From positions 33,033 to 97,032 of the forward strand of contig DBFVEH010000007.1 of the NCBI GenBank assembly GCA_048526005.1: DNA of 64,000 nucleotides, in the 5' to 3' direction. This document shows, in pieces, positions 27,701-37,203 of the stretch (position 1 is its first letter; the number at the start of each line of letters is the position of its first letter). The position numbers and the translations under genes were made by a program. Source of the DNA: QALR01 sp900552255 (GTDB taxonomy: Bacteria > Bacillota > Clostridia > Oscillospirales > CAG-272). A model generated the notes under the pieces. The model was not told the DNA's origin, made no database searches, and saw nothing but the letters and a program-made list of their open reading frames with translations.

Positions 27701-28735
27701 TTATTCCTTTTCCCCGGCGCGCAGCTGTCCGCAGGAGGCGTCGATGTCCGAACCGAGCCTGCGGCGCACCGTCGCCGTGATCCGGCGCGCTTCCAGCGCT
27801 GCGGCAAATTCCCGGACGCCCTGTCTGTCGCTGGGCTGAAAGCCGCGCTCGTGCACGGGATTCACCGGAATCAGATTCACATGGAGCGGCATGCCGGCGC
27901 AGTAGCGGTACAGCGTGTCCGCGAGCTTTTCCGCATCCTGCCTGCCGTCGTTTTTGCCGCGGACAAGCGTATATTCAAAGGAGATTCGCCGCCCGGTTTT
28001 TTCAAAATAATCGCGGCAGGCGGCGAGAAGCTCGGCGATGTTCCATCTTTTGTTCACCGGCATCAGGGATGAACGGGTCTTATCGTCCGCCGCGTGCAGG
28101 GAGATGGAAAGCGTGATCGGCAGATTTTCCTCCGCGAGGCGGCGGATCCCGTCCACAAGTCCGCAGGTGGAAAGCGAGATATGGCGGTAGCCGATGTTGA
28201 GGCCGTCGGGAGAGCCTACGAGCCGCAGGAATTTTATCACGTTATCATAGTTGTCGAGCGGCTCGCCGATTCCCATGAGCACGACGCCGGAAATCCGCTC
28301 GCCGGTATCTTTTTCAGCCGCTATAATCTGTGCGAGCATTTCGGAGGGAAGGAGACGTCTGGAAAGTCCCCGCAGGGTGGAGGCGCAGAAGGCGCAGCCC
28401 ATCGGACAGCCGGCCTCCGTGGAAATGCAGAGCGTGTTGCCGTGCTTATATCGCATAAAGACGGATTCGATTTTTTCCCCGTCGTATAGCTCGAATAGAT
28501 ATTTGATCGTTCCGTCGGCGGAAACGAGCCTGCGCGAGACGGCCGCACCGGCGATAAAAGCAGTCTTGTCCAGCTTCTCCCGCAGTGTCTTCGGCAGATT
28601 TTTCATTTCGGAGAAGTCCGCGCCGCGTATCAGCCATTCCATGATTTGAGCCGCGCGGAATTTTGGTTCTCCGAGCGTCAGAATGAAATCACAAAGCTCG
28701 GCCTTTGTCATGCTTAAGATGTCTGCCTTGTCCAT
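27701..28735 (-). CDS. rlmN: 23S rRNA/tRNA A2503/A37 methyltransferase RlmN
   Basis: Radical SAM enzyme that methylates C2 of adenosine in 23S rRNA and some tRNAs, about 344 aa. The iron-sulfur cluster motif C-x3-C-x2-C is GCPMGCAFC, and the second catalytic cysteine is in SDIDASCGQL near the C terminus. The GIGEPLDNYDNV and LSISLHAADD motifs are family-typical. The start at 28735 is chosen because GAGGA lies 7 bases before it; the in-frame ATG at 28756 has no ribosome binding site. Confidence 0.95.
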   Translation of the reverse strand: MDKADILSMTKAELCDFILTLGEPKFRAAQIMEWLIRGADFSEMKNLPKTLREKLDKTAFIAGAAVSRRLVSADGTIKYLFELYDGEKIESVFMRYKHGNTLCISTEAGCPMGCAFCASTLRGLSRRLLPSEMLAQIIAAEKDTGERISGVVLMGIGEPLDNYDNVIKFLRLVGSPDGLNIGYRHISLSTCGLVDGIRRLAEENLPITLSISLHAADDKTRSSLMPVNKRWNIAELLAACRDYFEKTGRRISFEYTLVRGKNDGRQDAEKLADTLYRYCAGMPLHVNLIPVNPVHERGFQPSDRQGVREFAAALEARRITATVRRRLGSDIDASCGQLRAGEKE

Positions 28736-28774
28736 GTTTGATTCCTCATGCCGCATTTGCGGCGCAGATTTTGT

Positions 28775-30091
28775 TTAATCCTTCTTTTTAAGCTTTGCGA
28801 TAAAAAAACCGTCCGTTCCGTATTCGTGCGGCAGAATTTCCAGTATGCCGTCCGAATGGAGCGTGCCCGCCTCAAACGGACAAAACGAAAAGTCCGAATG
28901 TTCGTTCAAAAATCGTTTGAGGACGTCATGATTTTCGGCGGGATTCAGTGTACAGGTGGAATAAACGAGGGTTCCGCCGTTTTTTAGGTACTGCGCGCTG
29001 GTTTTGAGAATCCGATATTGCAGCTCCGGCAGCTTTTGCACGTCGTTCTCCGATTTGTAGCGGATATCGGGCTTTTTGGCGAGCACGCCGAGTCCGGAGC
29101 AGGGAACGTCGCAGAGAATCCGGTCAAAGCGCGGCATATCTTCCCTTGAGACGGCTGCATTTTGTACGCCCGTTTCTATAATGGTGATTCCGAGTGAAGC
29201 GGCCCCCTTTTCGATTAGAGGGAGCTTGTTTTTGTGCAAATCGAAGGAGCAGATTCGGCCGGTGTTTTGCATGGCCATCGCCATGCCGAAGCTTTTTCCG
29301 CCGGGACAGGCGCAGGCGTCGAGCACGGCTTCTCCCGGCTGTATGTCCATCGCGAGGACGCACAGCGCGGAGGCTTCGTCCTGAACGAAGTATCTGCCCT
29401 CAAGCGACGAGAGCCTGTTTAACGGAAGCGCGCCGGCAAGCCGGATGCTATTCGGGGAAAGCGCGCTTTGTCGGGCGTCGATTCCGGAGGCTGCAAGGAG
29501 GGATAAAAATTCGGACGGCGTATTTTTTAAGGTATTGACCGTTAGCGTCATCGCAGGAGGGACGTTTAGGGTTTTCAATATCTTCTCCGCCGTTTCCACT
29601 CCGTAAGTATCGCACCAAAGCCGGCAGATCCATTCGGGAACGGAATAGAGGATGGAAAGCGCTTTGATGGGGTCCTTCGTTCTATCGGGGAGGGAAAGCT
29701 CCTGTTTCCGCCTGAGAAAGCTGCGCAGCACCGCGTTGATGAAGCTTTCGCTGTTCTTTTTGGCATAAAATCTGCCGGCAAGCTTTACGCTTTCGTTGAC
29801 GGCGGCGGATTCCGGAATTTTGTTTATATAAAGGAGCTGATAAAGCCCGATGCGCAGGATCACGCGGATATTGATGTCGATTTCATGCTCCGGCCTGTCC
29901 GAGAGCATCGCGATATAGTAATCGAGCGTGAGCTTTCGTTCGATCACACCATAAAACAGCGCGGTATAAAGCGCTTTTTCGGCGCCCTCCAAATGATTGC
30001 GCTCGATCGAGTAGGAAAGCTCGATATTGGAGTAAACGCCGTGATTTTCGTATTTTAAAAGCGACAAAAAGGCGGCTTCTCTTGCGTTCAT
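28775..30091 (-). CDS. rsmB: 16S rRNA m5C967 methyltransferase RsmB
   Basis: About 438 aa. An N-terminal NusB-like helical domain (1-~135) is followed by the SAM-dependent methyltransferase domain with DACACPGGKS (motif I), DRILCDVPCSGLG (first catalytic cysteine region) and YSTCTLNPAEN (second cysteine). The ATG at 30091 is preceded by GGAG; the ATG at 30103 is in frame but lacks a site. It lies between fmt and rlmN, the order seen in Bacillus. Confidence 0.95.
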   Translation of the reverse strand: MNAREAAFLSLLKYENHGVYSNIELSYSIERNHLEGAEKALYTALFYGVIERKLTLDYYIAMLSDRPEHEIDINIRVILRIGLYQLLYINKIPESAAVNESVKLAGRFYAKKNSESFINAVLRSFLRRKQELSLPDRTKDPIKALSILYSVPEWICRLWCDTYGVETAEKILKTLNVPPAMTLTVNTLKNTPSEFLSLLAASGIDARQSALSPNSIRLAGALPLNRLSSLEGRYFVQDEASALCVLAMDIQPGEAVLDACACPGGKSFGMAMAMQNTGRICSFDLHKNKLPLIEKGAASLGITIIETGVQNAAVSREDMPRFDRILCDVPCSGLGVLAKKPDIRYKSENDVQKLPELQYRILKTSAQYLKNGGTLVYSTCTLNPAENHDVLKRFLNEHSDFSFCPFEAGTLHSDGILEILPHEYGTDGFFIAKLKKKD

Positions 30092-30149
30092 GTGTGTCTC
30101 CATACTGCATCCGAATTTTTTCGGGGGCGGCGTTTCTGAAAATTTCCGA

Positions 30150-31091
30150 TCAAAGGAACCTGTCCTCCGGTGTGATTCTGCGGCCGCGGATAAAATCGCC
30201 CGCCGTCATTTCCTTTTTACCCTCAGGGATCAGGCGCTCGATGAGGATTCTGCCGTCCTTGCAGTTGACGGCGAGCGTGCCGGCTCCTTTTGCGGAAAGC
30301 GCGGATACCGTGCCGGGCGCCCCGTCCGGCGCATCGCCCGCGCATTTTGCCGCCGTGATTTTGACCTTGCCGGTGGGAAGCGTCGCTTCGGCGCCGGGGA
30401 CGGGAGAGAACGCGCGGATTTTGTTGATGATTTCCGCCGCCGGCGCGTCAAAAGAGAGGAGCCTGTCCTCTTTTTCGATTTTGGCGGCATAAGTCGCAAG
30501 CGTGTCATTTTGCTTTTCGGCATGAGCCGTGCCGCGGAAAAGCTGTTCCATCACGTCGGTGATGAGCTCGGCGCCGAGCGCGGCGAGCCTGTCGTGGATT
30601 TCCCCGTAATTTTCTGTGCCGGTAAGGGAAAAGGAGGCTTTTTTATACATGTCGCCCGTGTCGATTCCCGCTTCCATTTTCATAATGGTGACGCCGACCT
30701 CCGTCTCGCCCGCGAGGATCGCGCGCTGAATGGGAGCCGCGCCGCGGTATTTCGGAAGCAGAGACGCGTGGATGTTGATGCAGCCGAAGCGCGGTGCGTC
30801 CAGCACATATGCGGGCAAAATCCGCCCGTAAGCGGCGACGATGATGATGTCGGGCGCACAGGCGTCGAGCGTTTCGCGGAAATTTTCCGCTTTCAGGTTG
30901 GCCGGCTGATAAACGGGAATCCCCAGGGACTGCGCCAAGATTTTGACCGGCGGCGGCGTCATGGCGTGTCCGCGGTTTTTCGGCGTGTCCTGTCTTGTCA
31001 CGGCGCCGACGACTTCATTCGGATAGGCTTTCGCGATAGCGGCAAGCGCCGCCGCCGCAAATTCCGGCGTGCCCATAAACAGAATTCTCAT
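30150..31091 (-). CDS. fmt: Methionyl-tRNA formyltransferase
   Basis: 313 aa. Transfers a formyl group from 10-formyl-THF to initiator Met-tRNA. The catalytic Asn-His pair lies in INIHASLLPKYRGAAPIQ, followed by GIDTGDM; the C-terminal OB-like domain starts near residue 205. The first 4 bases overlap the stop of def (ATGA), so translation is coupled to the deformylase, a classic pairing. Confidence 0.96.
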   Translation of the reverse strand: MRILFMGTPEFAAAALAAIAKAYPNEVVGAVTRQDTPKNRGHAMTPPPVKILAQSLGIPVYQPANLKAENFRETLDACAPDIIIVAAYGRILPAYVLDAPRFGCINIHASLLPKYRGAAPIQRAILAGETEVGVTIMKMEAGIDTGDMYKKASFSLTGTENYGEIHDRLAALGAELITDVMEQLFRGTAHAEKQNDTLATYAAKIEKEDRLLSFDAPAAEIINKIRAFSPVPGAEATLPTGKVKITAAKCAGDAPDGAPGTVSALSAKGAGTLAVNCKDGRILIERLIPEGKKEMTAGDFIRGRRITPEDRFL

Positions 31092-31579
31092 GCTTCCTCA
31101 TCCTCGTCGTAGTCTCCATCCTCGTCGGGATAGAGGATTTTTTCCGCTTTGTCGGTGTAGAGGATGCCGTCAAGATGGTCGATCTCATGGCAAAAGCAGC
31201 GTGCGAGCAGCTCCGTGCCCTCATAGGTCTGCATGACGCCGTTTCGGTCGAGCGCGCTCACGCGCACATAGGAGGGACGTTTGACGATACCTTGCTTGCC
31301 GGGGACGGAAAGGCAGCCCTCAGGTCCAGTCATCTCGCCGCTTTGCGCGATGATTTCCGGATTGATAAGCTCCAAAACCTCGCCCGGCGTGACCTCGATG
31401 ACGACGATCCGCCTGAGCACGCCGACCTGCGGCGCGGCAAGGCCGCAGCCGTCCGCACGGCGCATCGTTTCGAGCATATCGTCGAGCAGAGTTTGGATTC
31501 TCGGAGAAATTTCCGTGACCGGTCTGCTCTTTTTGCGCAGAGCGGGATCCTTTTCCGTGAGTATTTTCAGTTGAGCCAT
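31088..31579 (-). CDS. def: Peptide deformylase
   Basis: 163 aa. Removes the N-formyl group from nascent proteins. All three motifs are intact: GCGLAAPQ at 44-51, EGCLS at 87-91 (metal-binding Cys) and HEIDH at 131-135 (metal ligands and catalytic Glu). The C-terminal tail is unusually acidic (DEDGDYDEDEEA). AAAGGA precedes the ATG; fmt overlaps its stop. Confidence 0.96.
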   Translation of the reverse strand: MAQLKILTEKDPALRKKSRPVTEISPRIQTLLDDMLETMRRADGCGLAAPQVGVLRRIVVIEVTPGEVLELINPEIIAQSGEMTGPEGCLSVPGKQGIVKRPSYVRVSALDRNGVMQTYEGTELLARCFCHEIDHLDGILYTDKAEKILYPDEDGDYDEDEEA

Positions 31580-31611
31580 GAAACTATCCTTTCCTTTTAC
31601 GGCGTGCCGGG

Positions 31612-34059
31612 TTATGTGCTGGTGGGGTTGATATCGACCGCGAGCGTGATTTTTCCCTGCGCTTTTTTGCCGTATCCCTTGAGCATTTCAGAGAAAAGCG
31701 CGCGCGCGTGCTTGTTATTTTTGAATTTGATGACGATTCTCATTCGGTATTTGTTTTTTACTTTGAAAACGGGCGCTTCAAACGGTCCGAAGATGAGCAG
31801 CTTAACGTTGTCATTGCCCTCTTTTTGTCTTTCTCTCAGCTGTCCCGCGAAATCCGCGGTGAATACCCGCAGCTCGGTTTCCTCCTCCGCGGCGAAAGAG
31901 AAAACGGCGATATCGCAGAACGGCGGGAACACGAGCGCGCGGCGCACGGCGATTTCATTCTGGTAAAACGCATCGTAATCCTGCGCCGCCGAAAGCCGAA
32001 TGGTTTCATTGTCGGGATTGAAGGTCTGTATAACGGCGGTGCCGCCGCCTCCGGTGCGGCCGGCGCGTCCGATGACCTGTGTGATGAGAGAGAAAGTGCG
32101 CTCGTTCGCGCGAAAATCGTCGAGGAACAGCGAATTATCCGCCGCAACGACGCCGACAAGCGCGAGCTTCGGGAAATTGTGTCCCTTGGCGATCATTTGC
32201 GTGCCGACGAGAATATCCGCGTCGCCGCGTCCGAATGCGGCTGTGATTTCGTCCTGTGAGAAGCGTTCCTTGGTGGTATCCGCGTCCATGCGCAGCACTC
32301 TTGCGTCCGGAAGGAACGCCGCGATCTCCTCTTCGATGAGCTGTGTGCCGAAGCCGGCAAACGCGAGGTGCTCGCTTCCGCATTTCGGGCAGAAATGCGG
32401 CGCCGGTATGCTGTATCCGCAATAGTGGCAGACGAGCTTTGAACCGCGCTTTGTCTTATGATGTGTCAGGGAAACGGAGCAGTTCGGGCAGAGGAGCGTC
32501 TCTCCGCAGGCACGGCAGGAGAGCAGGCTGTTGTATCCGCGGCGGTTTAGAAACAGCATGGACTGCATGCCGTTTTCATAGGTCTCGCAAAGCAGCTCGC
32601 GCAGCGTGGAACCGATATAGCCTTCGGGACTCTCGCCATGTGCAGCGAGACGCATATCGGCGATTTTGACGGCCGGAAGCGTATCGCCGCAGTATCGCCT
32701 GGTCAGTCTCACAAGCGTGTATTTGCCGGCTTCTGCCTCATGAAAACTTTCGACGCAGGGCGTGGCGGACGCCATCAGGAGCAGCGCGCCGTGTGCCGCG
32801 GCTCTGTGCTTTGCCACATCGCGCGCATGGTATTTCGGCGACATGTCGGATTTATAGGTATATTCCTGCTCCTCGTCGATGACGATAAGCCCGATATCGT
32901 CAAGCGGCGCGAAGATAGCGGAGCGCGTTCCGAGCACGACGGAGACCTCGCCGCGCCGGATCCTTTTGTATGCGTCGAAGCGTTCGCCGTCGGAAAGTCC
33001 TGAGTGGATCACGGCGGCGCGCTCCCCGAAGCGGGAAACGAACACCGCGACGGTCTGTCTTGTCAGCGCGATCTCCGGGACCAGCACGATGACGGATCTG
33101 CCGTCCGAAACCGCTTTTTCGCAGAGAGAGAGGATGACGCTGGTCTTGCCGCTTCCCGTGACACCATAGAGCAGGGCGGCATGCGGCTTTTTTTCGTCCA
33201 TGAGGGATGCGAGCGTCCAAAATGCCTCCCGCTGCTCGTCCGACAGGGTGATTTCTTTGGTATCGGCCGGAATATCCTTGTAATGGTTGCGCAGGATCTC
33301 GGTTTTCGTGAGCGTGATGAGCCCTCTTTTTTCGAGCGCCTTGATGTGCGCCGGCTTGTAGCCCGCTTCGACGAGCGCCTTTGTGGGGACGCTTCCGTTC
33401 TCCGAAATTTCCGCGTAAAGGCGGCGGTAGGCCTCCGGCGTGCGCGGCTTTGTCAGAGACGCGGGATCCGCGTCCTCTTTGGGCGCTGCGATCTCCTCCG
33501 TGGCGCCGCGCGCTTCCTTGATGCGCATGTCCGCGGTGACATAGCCCTCGGACAGCAGTGTTTTGAGGGCGGGACGGACGTCTGCGCCGAATTCCTTTTC
33601 AAGCCGCGCTGCCGAGATCGGCGCATGCTGTGCGATAAAGGCGTAAATCGCCGCAGCCTTCGCGTTGAGGGAAAATTCTTCTGCCTTAGAGGCGGCGAAA
33701 TAGTATTCGTCGGCGCGTTCAAACGCGCCGGCCGGGATCAGGCGGCGCACGGCATCACCGACGGTGCAGAGCGTCCGGTCGCATAAAAACCGGACGAGCG
33801 CCATCATTTCTTCGTTTAACGCGAGCTGTTCGTTGATGGGGGAGAGCACAGGCTTGAGCCGGCTGAAATCCTCCGTTTCTCCGATGCTTGTGACGAGCGC
33901 ACAGTGCTTTTTGTTCGCACCGCCGAACGGAACCAAAACAAATTCACCGACGGTGAGCTCGGCGGTGATGTTTTCCGGGACATAATAGGTGTATTCGATG
34001 TCGAGATGATAGGGTACGTCGAGCAGACGGACGCCGAGCGTCCTGACATACGCTTCCAT
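31612..34059 (-). CDS. priA: Primosomal replication restart helicase PriA
   Basis: 815 aa, a 3'-5' helicase that reloads the replisome at stalled forks. An N-terminal DNA-binding part is followed by the helicase core, with Walker A GVTGSGKT, box II DEEQ (DEEH in E. coli) and TQMIAKGHNFP. The zinc-binding cysteine cluster (CRACGETLLCPNCS then CHYCGY and CPKCGS) lies inside the core, as expected. The start ATG overlaps the rpoZ stop by one base (TAATG). Confidence 0.96.
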   Translation of the reverse strand: MEAYVRTLGVRLLDVPYHLDIEYTYYVPENITAELTVGEFVLVPFGGANKKHCALVTSIGETEDFSRLKPVLSPINEQLALNEEMMALVRFLCDRTLCTVGDAVRRLIPAGAFERADEYYFAASKAEEFSLNAKAAAIYAFIAQHAPISAARLEKEFGADVRPALKTLLSEGYVTADMRIKEARGATEEIAAPKEDADPASLTKPRTPEAYRRLYAEISENGSVPTKALVEAGYKPAHIKALEKRGLITLTKTEILRNHYKDIPADTKEITLSDEQREAFWTLASLMDEKKPHAALLYGVTGSGKTSVILSLCEKAVSDGRSVIVLVPEIALTRQTVAVFVSRFGERAAVIHSGLSDGERFDAYKRIRRGEVSVVLGTRSAIFAPLDDIGLIVIDEEQEYTYKSDMSPKYHARDVAKHRAAAHGALLLMASATPCVESFHEAEAGKYTLVRLTRRYCGDTLPAVKIADMRLAAHGESPEGYIGSTLRELLCETYENGMQSMLFLNRRGYNSLLSCRACGETLLCPNCSVSLTHHKTKRGSKLVCHYCGYSIPAPHFCPKCGSEHLAFAGFGTQLIEEEIAAFLPDARVLRMDADTTKERFSQDEITAAFGRGDADILVGTQMIAKGHNFPKLALVGVVAADNSLFLDDFRANERTFSLITQVIGRAGRTGGGGTAVIQTFNPDNETIRLSAAQDYDAFYQNEIAVRRALVFPPFCDIAVFSFAAEEETELRVFTADFAGQLRERQKEGNDNVKLLIFGPFEAPVFKVKNKYRMRIVIKFKNNKHARALFSEMLKGYGKKAQGKITLAVDINPTST

Positions 34060-34349
34060 TATTCCGTTTGTCCGTTCTCGCTCTGCTTTTCTTCCGGCAG
34101 AATGACCCGATATTCCCCATGATATAGCTTTTGCACGGCGTTTTCCACCGCTTTGTTGTCGCGGATATCGCTTGCGATCAGAGAAGCGATGCTCTTGTCG
34201 GTCTTTTTGTCTGCGATCATTTTTTCCGCTTTTTCTCTTTGCACGACATATTCATCCGTGATCAGTCTTGCGCATTTTGCAGTTGCGATGACGAGCGAAT
34301 AACGATTGAATTTTCCTTTTGTGAGCTGTTCGATGGACGGTGTAATCAT
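34059..34349 (-). CDS. rpoZ: RNA polymerase omega subunit
   Basis: 96 aa, a small subunit that helps RNA polymerase assembly. The RYSLVIATAKCARLI segment (about 16-30) matches the omega core. AAGGGAGAAGC lies just before the ATG. It sits between gmk and priA as in the Bacillus locus, but the coaBC gene usually found between rpoZ and priA is absent. Confidence 0.9.
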   Translation of the reverse strand: MITPSIEQLTKGKFNRYSLVIATAKCARLITDEYVVQREKAEKMIADKKTDKSIASLIASDIRDNKAVENAVQKLYHGEYRVILPEEKQSENGQTE

Positions 34350-34380
34350 AAGCTTCTCCCTTTGGCCTTATGGCGTTGAT

Positions 34381-34989
34381 TTATTGAAAGAAATTGTCTT
34401 TGATATCGATATTGCGGAAGGTTTTGAGCGTTTCCGCTTTCAAAATGGAAAGAACGTCGCCTGCGGCTTCCTCTACGCCGTTATCGCGGTTGACGACCGC
34501 GTAATCGTATCGGTCGAAGCATTGGAGCTCAAATCGCGCTTTTTCCATTCTCTTGGCGATGATCTCCTCCGATTCCGTTCCGCGGCCGCGGATGCGGCGC
34601 ATCAGCGTTTCGAAGTCGGGCGGGAGCACAAAAATCATCACGGCCTCCGGCATTTTTGTTTTAACCTGGAGCGCGCCCTGTACATCGATGTCGAGAATGA
34701 TGTTTTTTCCGGCAGAAAGTGCGTCGTCGACGGGCTTTTTCGGCGTTCCGTAATAGTTTCCCACATATTCCGCATGTTCGAGCATTTCGCCCGCCGCGAT
34801 TTTCCGTCTGAATTCTTCCTTATCGGTGAAGAAATAATGCACGCCATCGATCTCTCCAGGACGGGGCGCTCTCGTGGTTGCGGAAACGGAAAAATCAAAT
34901 TCGGCAAGCTCGCGCACACGCTTGACGATCGTGCCCTTGCCGCTGCCGGCGGGACCGGATATGATGAAAAGCAGCCCTCTTTTTTTCAT
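34381..34989 (-). CDS. gmk: Guanylate kinase
   Basis: 202 aa. Phosphorylates GMP to GDP. The P-loop SGPAGSGKGT is at about 10-19, followed by the GMP-binding segment TTRAPRPGEIDGVHYFF. AAAGGAG precedes the ATG. Co-transcribed with remA upstream (17-base gap) and rpoZ downstream. Confidence 0.96.
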   Translation of the reverse strand: MKKRGLLFIISGPAGSGKGTIVKRVRELAEFDFSVSATTRAPRPGEIDGVHYFFTDKEEFRRKIAAGEMLEHAEYVGNYYGTPKKPVDDALSAGKNIILDIDVQGALQVKTKMPEAVMIFVLPPDFETLMRRIRGRGTESEEIIAKRMEKARFELQCFDRYDYAVVNRDNGVEEAAGDVLSILKAETLKTFRNIDIKDNFFQ

Positions 34990-35006
34990 TGTCGCGCTCC
35001 TTTCCG

Positions 35007-35282
35007 TCAGCCCTCGTCGTCGCTTTCTTCTTCGTCCTCCTGCTCCGCCTGACCGTTCAGACGGGTGGAGATGGTTTCCGGCTTGATTGCGGACAGGATG
35101 ATATGGTCGCTGTCCGTGAAAATGACGGATCTTGTGCGCCGTCCGCAGGAAACGTCGATCACGCGTCCTGCGTCGCGTGCGTCCTGAATGAGACGCTTGA
35201 TCGGGGCGGAATCCGGCCCTACGACCGAGATCACGCGATGGGCGGCTACCATATTTCCGTTTCCGATGCTTATAAATTTCAT
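35007..35282 (-). CDS. remA: RemA/DUF370 DNA-binding regulator
   Basis: 91 aa. RemA activates biofilm and osmoprotection genes in Bacillus. The N-terminal MKFISIGNGNMV and the middle DARDAGRVIDVSCGRRTRSVI are characteristic, and the gene sits directly before gmk as in Bacillus. The last ~15 residues are an acidic tail (EQEDEEESDDEG), somewhat longer than in Bacillus. Confidence 0.92.
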   Translation of the reverse strand: MKFISIGNGNMVAAHRVISVVGPDSAPIKRLIQDARDAGRVIDVSCGRRTRSVIFTDSDHIILSAIKPETISTRLNGQAEQEDEEESDDEG

Positions 35283-35309
35283 ATGAAAAGGATCCTCTCT
35301 TCCGCGGAA

Positions 35310-36191
35310 TTACTCGATATTCTGGATTTGTTCCCGGATTTTTTCCAGCTCGCTCTTGATTTCCACAATGATTTTCGCGATTTCCACATTGCAGGCCTTG
35401 GAGCCGATCGTGTTGGTTTCCCGGTTGATTTCTTGAAGCAGGAAGTCGAGCTTGCGCCCGACGGGCTCATCCGCCTCGATGATGGCGTCGAAAGCCTCGA
35501 AATGGGAAGCGAGCCGCACAAGCTCTTCGTCGATGGCGATTTTGTCGGCAAAGAGAGCGCATTCCGTGATCAGCCGGCTTTCATCCACCGAGACGTCGCC
35601 GAGCAGCTGCTTGATGCGGGCTTCCAGCTTCGCGTATTGGTTTTTTACATCAGCTTCGGATAAAGGCGCGATTTTTGAGGTCAGTTCCTCGATGCGGCGG
35701 CGCTTCGCGAGAATATCCGCTTTCATGTTGGCGCCCTCCCTCTCGCGGGAGGCGATAAACGCATCCGTCGCTTCTTCCAGCACGGGGAGCAGGTTCTGCC
35801 ATTCGCGCTCCGAATCGCTGTCCGCCCGTTTGATGGCGAAAATGTCGCGGTTCGAGGCGACGGAGGTTGTCGTGATGTTTTCCGGAAGTCCGAATTCCGT
35901 CGCGAGACGGCGCAGCGCCGCGATATAGCTTGCCGCATATGCGGTATCCAGCTCGACGGATATACCGGTTTCCTCCAAAATATCGATGGATACGAAAATT
36001 TCTATTTTCCCGCGGGAAATTCCCCTCGATGAAAGATAGGATTTGATTTTTTCTTCCAAAAAGCCGAACAGTCTCGGCAACTTTACGGTACAGTCGAGAT
36101 ACCGGTTGTTGACGGATTTGATTTCCACAAGGATGTCGCGTCCGCCGACCTCTTTTTTCGACCTGCCGTATGCCGTCATGCTTTTGATCAT
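35310..36191 (-). CDS. YicC/YloC-family endoribonuclease
   Basis: 293 aa. The N-terminal MIKSMTAYGR and KSVNNRYLD, and the C-terminal GRKLDFLLQEINRETNTIGSK, are hallmark segments of the YicC/YloC family, which cleaves RNA. The ATG is preceded by GGAAAGG. It is the first gene of the 12-gene minus-strand operon that runs to rsgA; the promoter lies about 45 bases upstream. Confidence 0.93.
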   Translation of the reverse strand: MIKSMTAYGRSKKEVGGRDILVEIKSVNNRYLDCTVKLPRLFGFLEEKIKSYLSSRGISRGKIEIFVSIDILEETGISVELDTAYAASYIAALRRLATEFGLPENITTTSVASNRDIFAIKRADSDSEREWQNLLPVLEEATDAFIASREREGANMKADILAKRRRIEELTSKIAPLSEADVKNQYAKLEARIKQLLGDVSVDESRLITECALFADKIAIDEELVRLASHFEAFDAIIEADEPVGRKLDFLLQEINRETNTIGSKACNVEIAKIIVEIKSELEKIREQIQNIE

Positions 36192-36235
36192 GTGTGGCGC
36201 CTTTCCATAAGAGTATAATTATAATATTATTATAT

Positions 36236-36265
36236 ATTATAGCCCATTTTAGACAGGCTTGTCAA
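36236..36265 (-). promoter_or_regulatory. SigA promoter of the yicC-rsgA operon
   Basis: On the minus strand: TTGACA (plus-strand 36260-36265), an 18-base spacer, and TATAAT (plus-strand 36236-36241), both perfect consensus hexamers. It is the only strong promoter seen for the genes down to 24694. Confidence 0.8.
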
Positions 36266-36426
36266 CCGCTTTACGGGGAAAACGTCTTTTTTTTGAATAA
36301 AAGAAAAGAGCTTTCATTCTCATAGGTATGGCTTGTAAGGCTTTGTTGCAGGGATAGAAAGTCAGCCGGGGTTTTCTATTATCTTTGGCACAACAAGATT
36401 TATAATGAAAACAAACAAAACATGGC

Positions 36427-36456
36427 TTGACAAGTAAAGTGTTTTTATGATATAAT
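36427..36456 (+). promoter_or_regulatory. SigA promoter of the 36577 gene
   Basis: TTGACA at 36427-36432, an 18-base spacer and TATAAT at 36451-36456. The predicted leader is about 110 bases. The rest of the 36192-36576 intergenic region shows no gene and no clear hairpin. Confidence 0.78.
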
Positions 36457-36576
36457 AACAATGCGGAGGGTTGATCCGATCTTTCGCGCGGGGACGGCAC
36501 CCATCATAAAAAACAGAAAACAGCGGTCCGGCATACCATAGCCGGTGAAAAATCGAATCAAAGGGGGAGACACCCA

Positions 36577-37089
36577 TTGCAAAAAACGGTACAAGTTGTC
36601 GATGAAGCCGGTATGCGGTATGAAGCGACCTGGGAGAGGCGGGCGAGAGGGCTCGTCAAAAACGGCAGGGCGCGCTTTATCGATGAGAACACGATCTGTC
36701 TTGCGTGTCCGCCGAACAAACAAAACATAATTTCGGAGGATATGAAAATGACGAATACAGAAAACATAAAAGAAAACAAGCTTACAGCGGAAGCTGCGGC
36801 AGTAGAGGAAACGGCGCTGACCGCGAAATATTCCTTGGAATATGCGCTGGAACAGATTGGAAGGATTGCAAACGATATGTCCGTTGTCATGAAAGCGTTG
36901 GATACCATCTCCACGATGGAAAACGAGCCGACCTTGGAAAACGGCGGCTCCGCGGATGAACTCGCCAAGGCTGCTGCGGACATCGTTCGCTGCCGCGAAG
37001 TCACAAACCAAAAGCTCATTGCGTTTTATGAGAAAGTGGTGGAGGACTGCAGGCCGCGACGCGAGGATCGGCAGTCCACCGAGCTTTGA
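36577..37089 (+). CDS. Conserved-looking protein of unknown function
   Basis: 170 aa in two parts. Residues 1-~50 form a compact basic domain (VVDEAGMRYEATWERRARGLVKNGRARF, then TICLACPP). A Glu-rich linker follows, then a helical C-terminal half (about 85-165). The gene starts with TTG after GGGGGAGA and has a consensus promoter and a strong terminator, so it is a real single-gene unit. I do not recognise a named family, and no function is proposed. The basic N-terminal part could bind nucleic acid, which is only a guess. Confidence 0.72.
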   Translation: MQKTVQVVDEAGMRYEATWERRARGLVKNGRARFIDENTICLACPPNKQNIISEDMKMTNTENIKENKLTAEAAAVEETALTAKYSLEYALEQIGRIANDMSVVMKALDTISTMENEPTLENGGSADELAKAAADIVRCREVTNQKLIAFYEKVVEDCRPRREDRQSTEL

Positions 37090-37172
37090 ATTGCGTGCAG
37101 ACGTGCACCGGGTACGGAAAGACCCTGTGTGATTCGGTCTGATTTTGCGCAGTTTATAGGAACATATAAGAT

Positions 37173-37203
37173 AAAAAGCCCCGTCCTTCGACGGGGCTTT
37201 TTT
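37173..37203 (+). terminator. Intrinsic terminator of the 36577 gene
   Basis: A 13-bp stem (AAAAAGCCCCGTC with GACGGGGCTTTTT) and a CTTC tetraloop. It lies 83 bases after the gene's stop codon. Confidence 0.9.
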
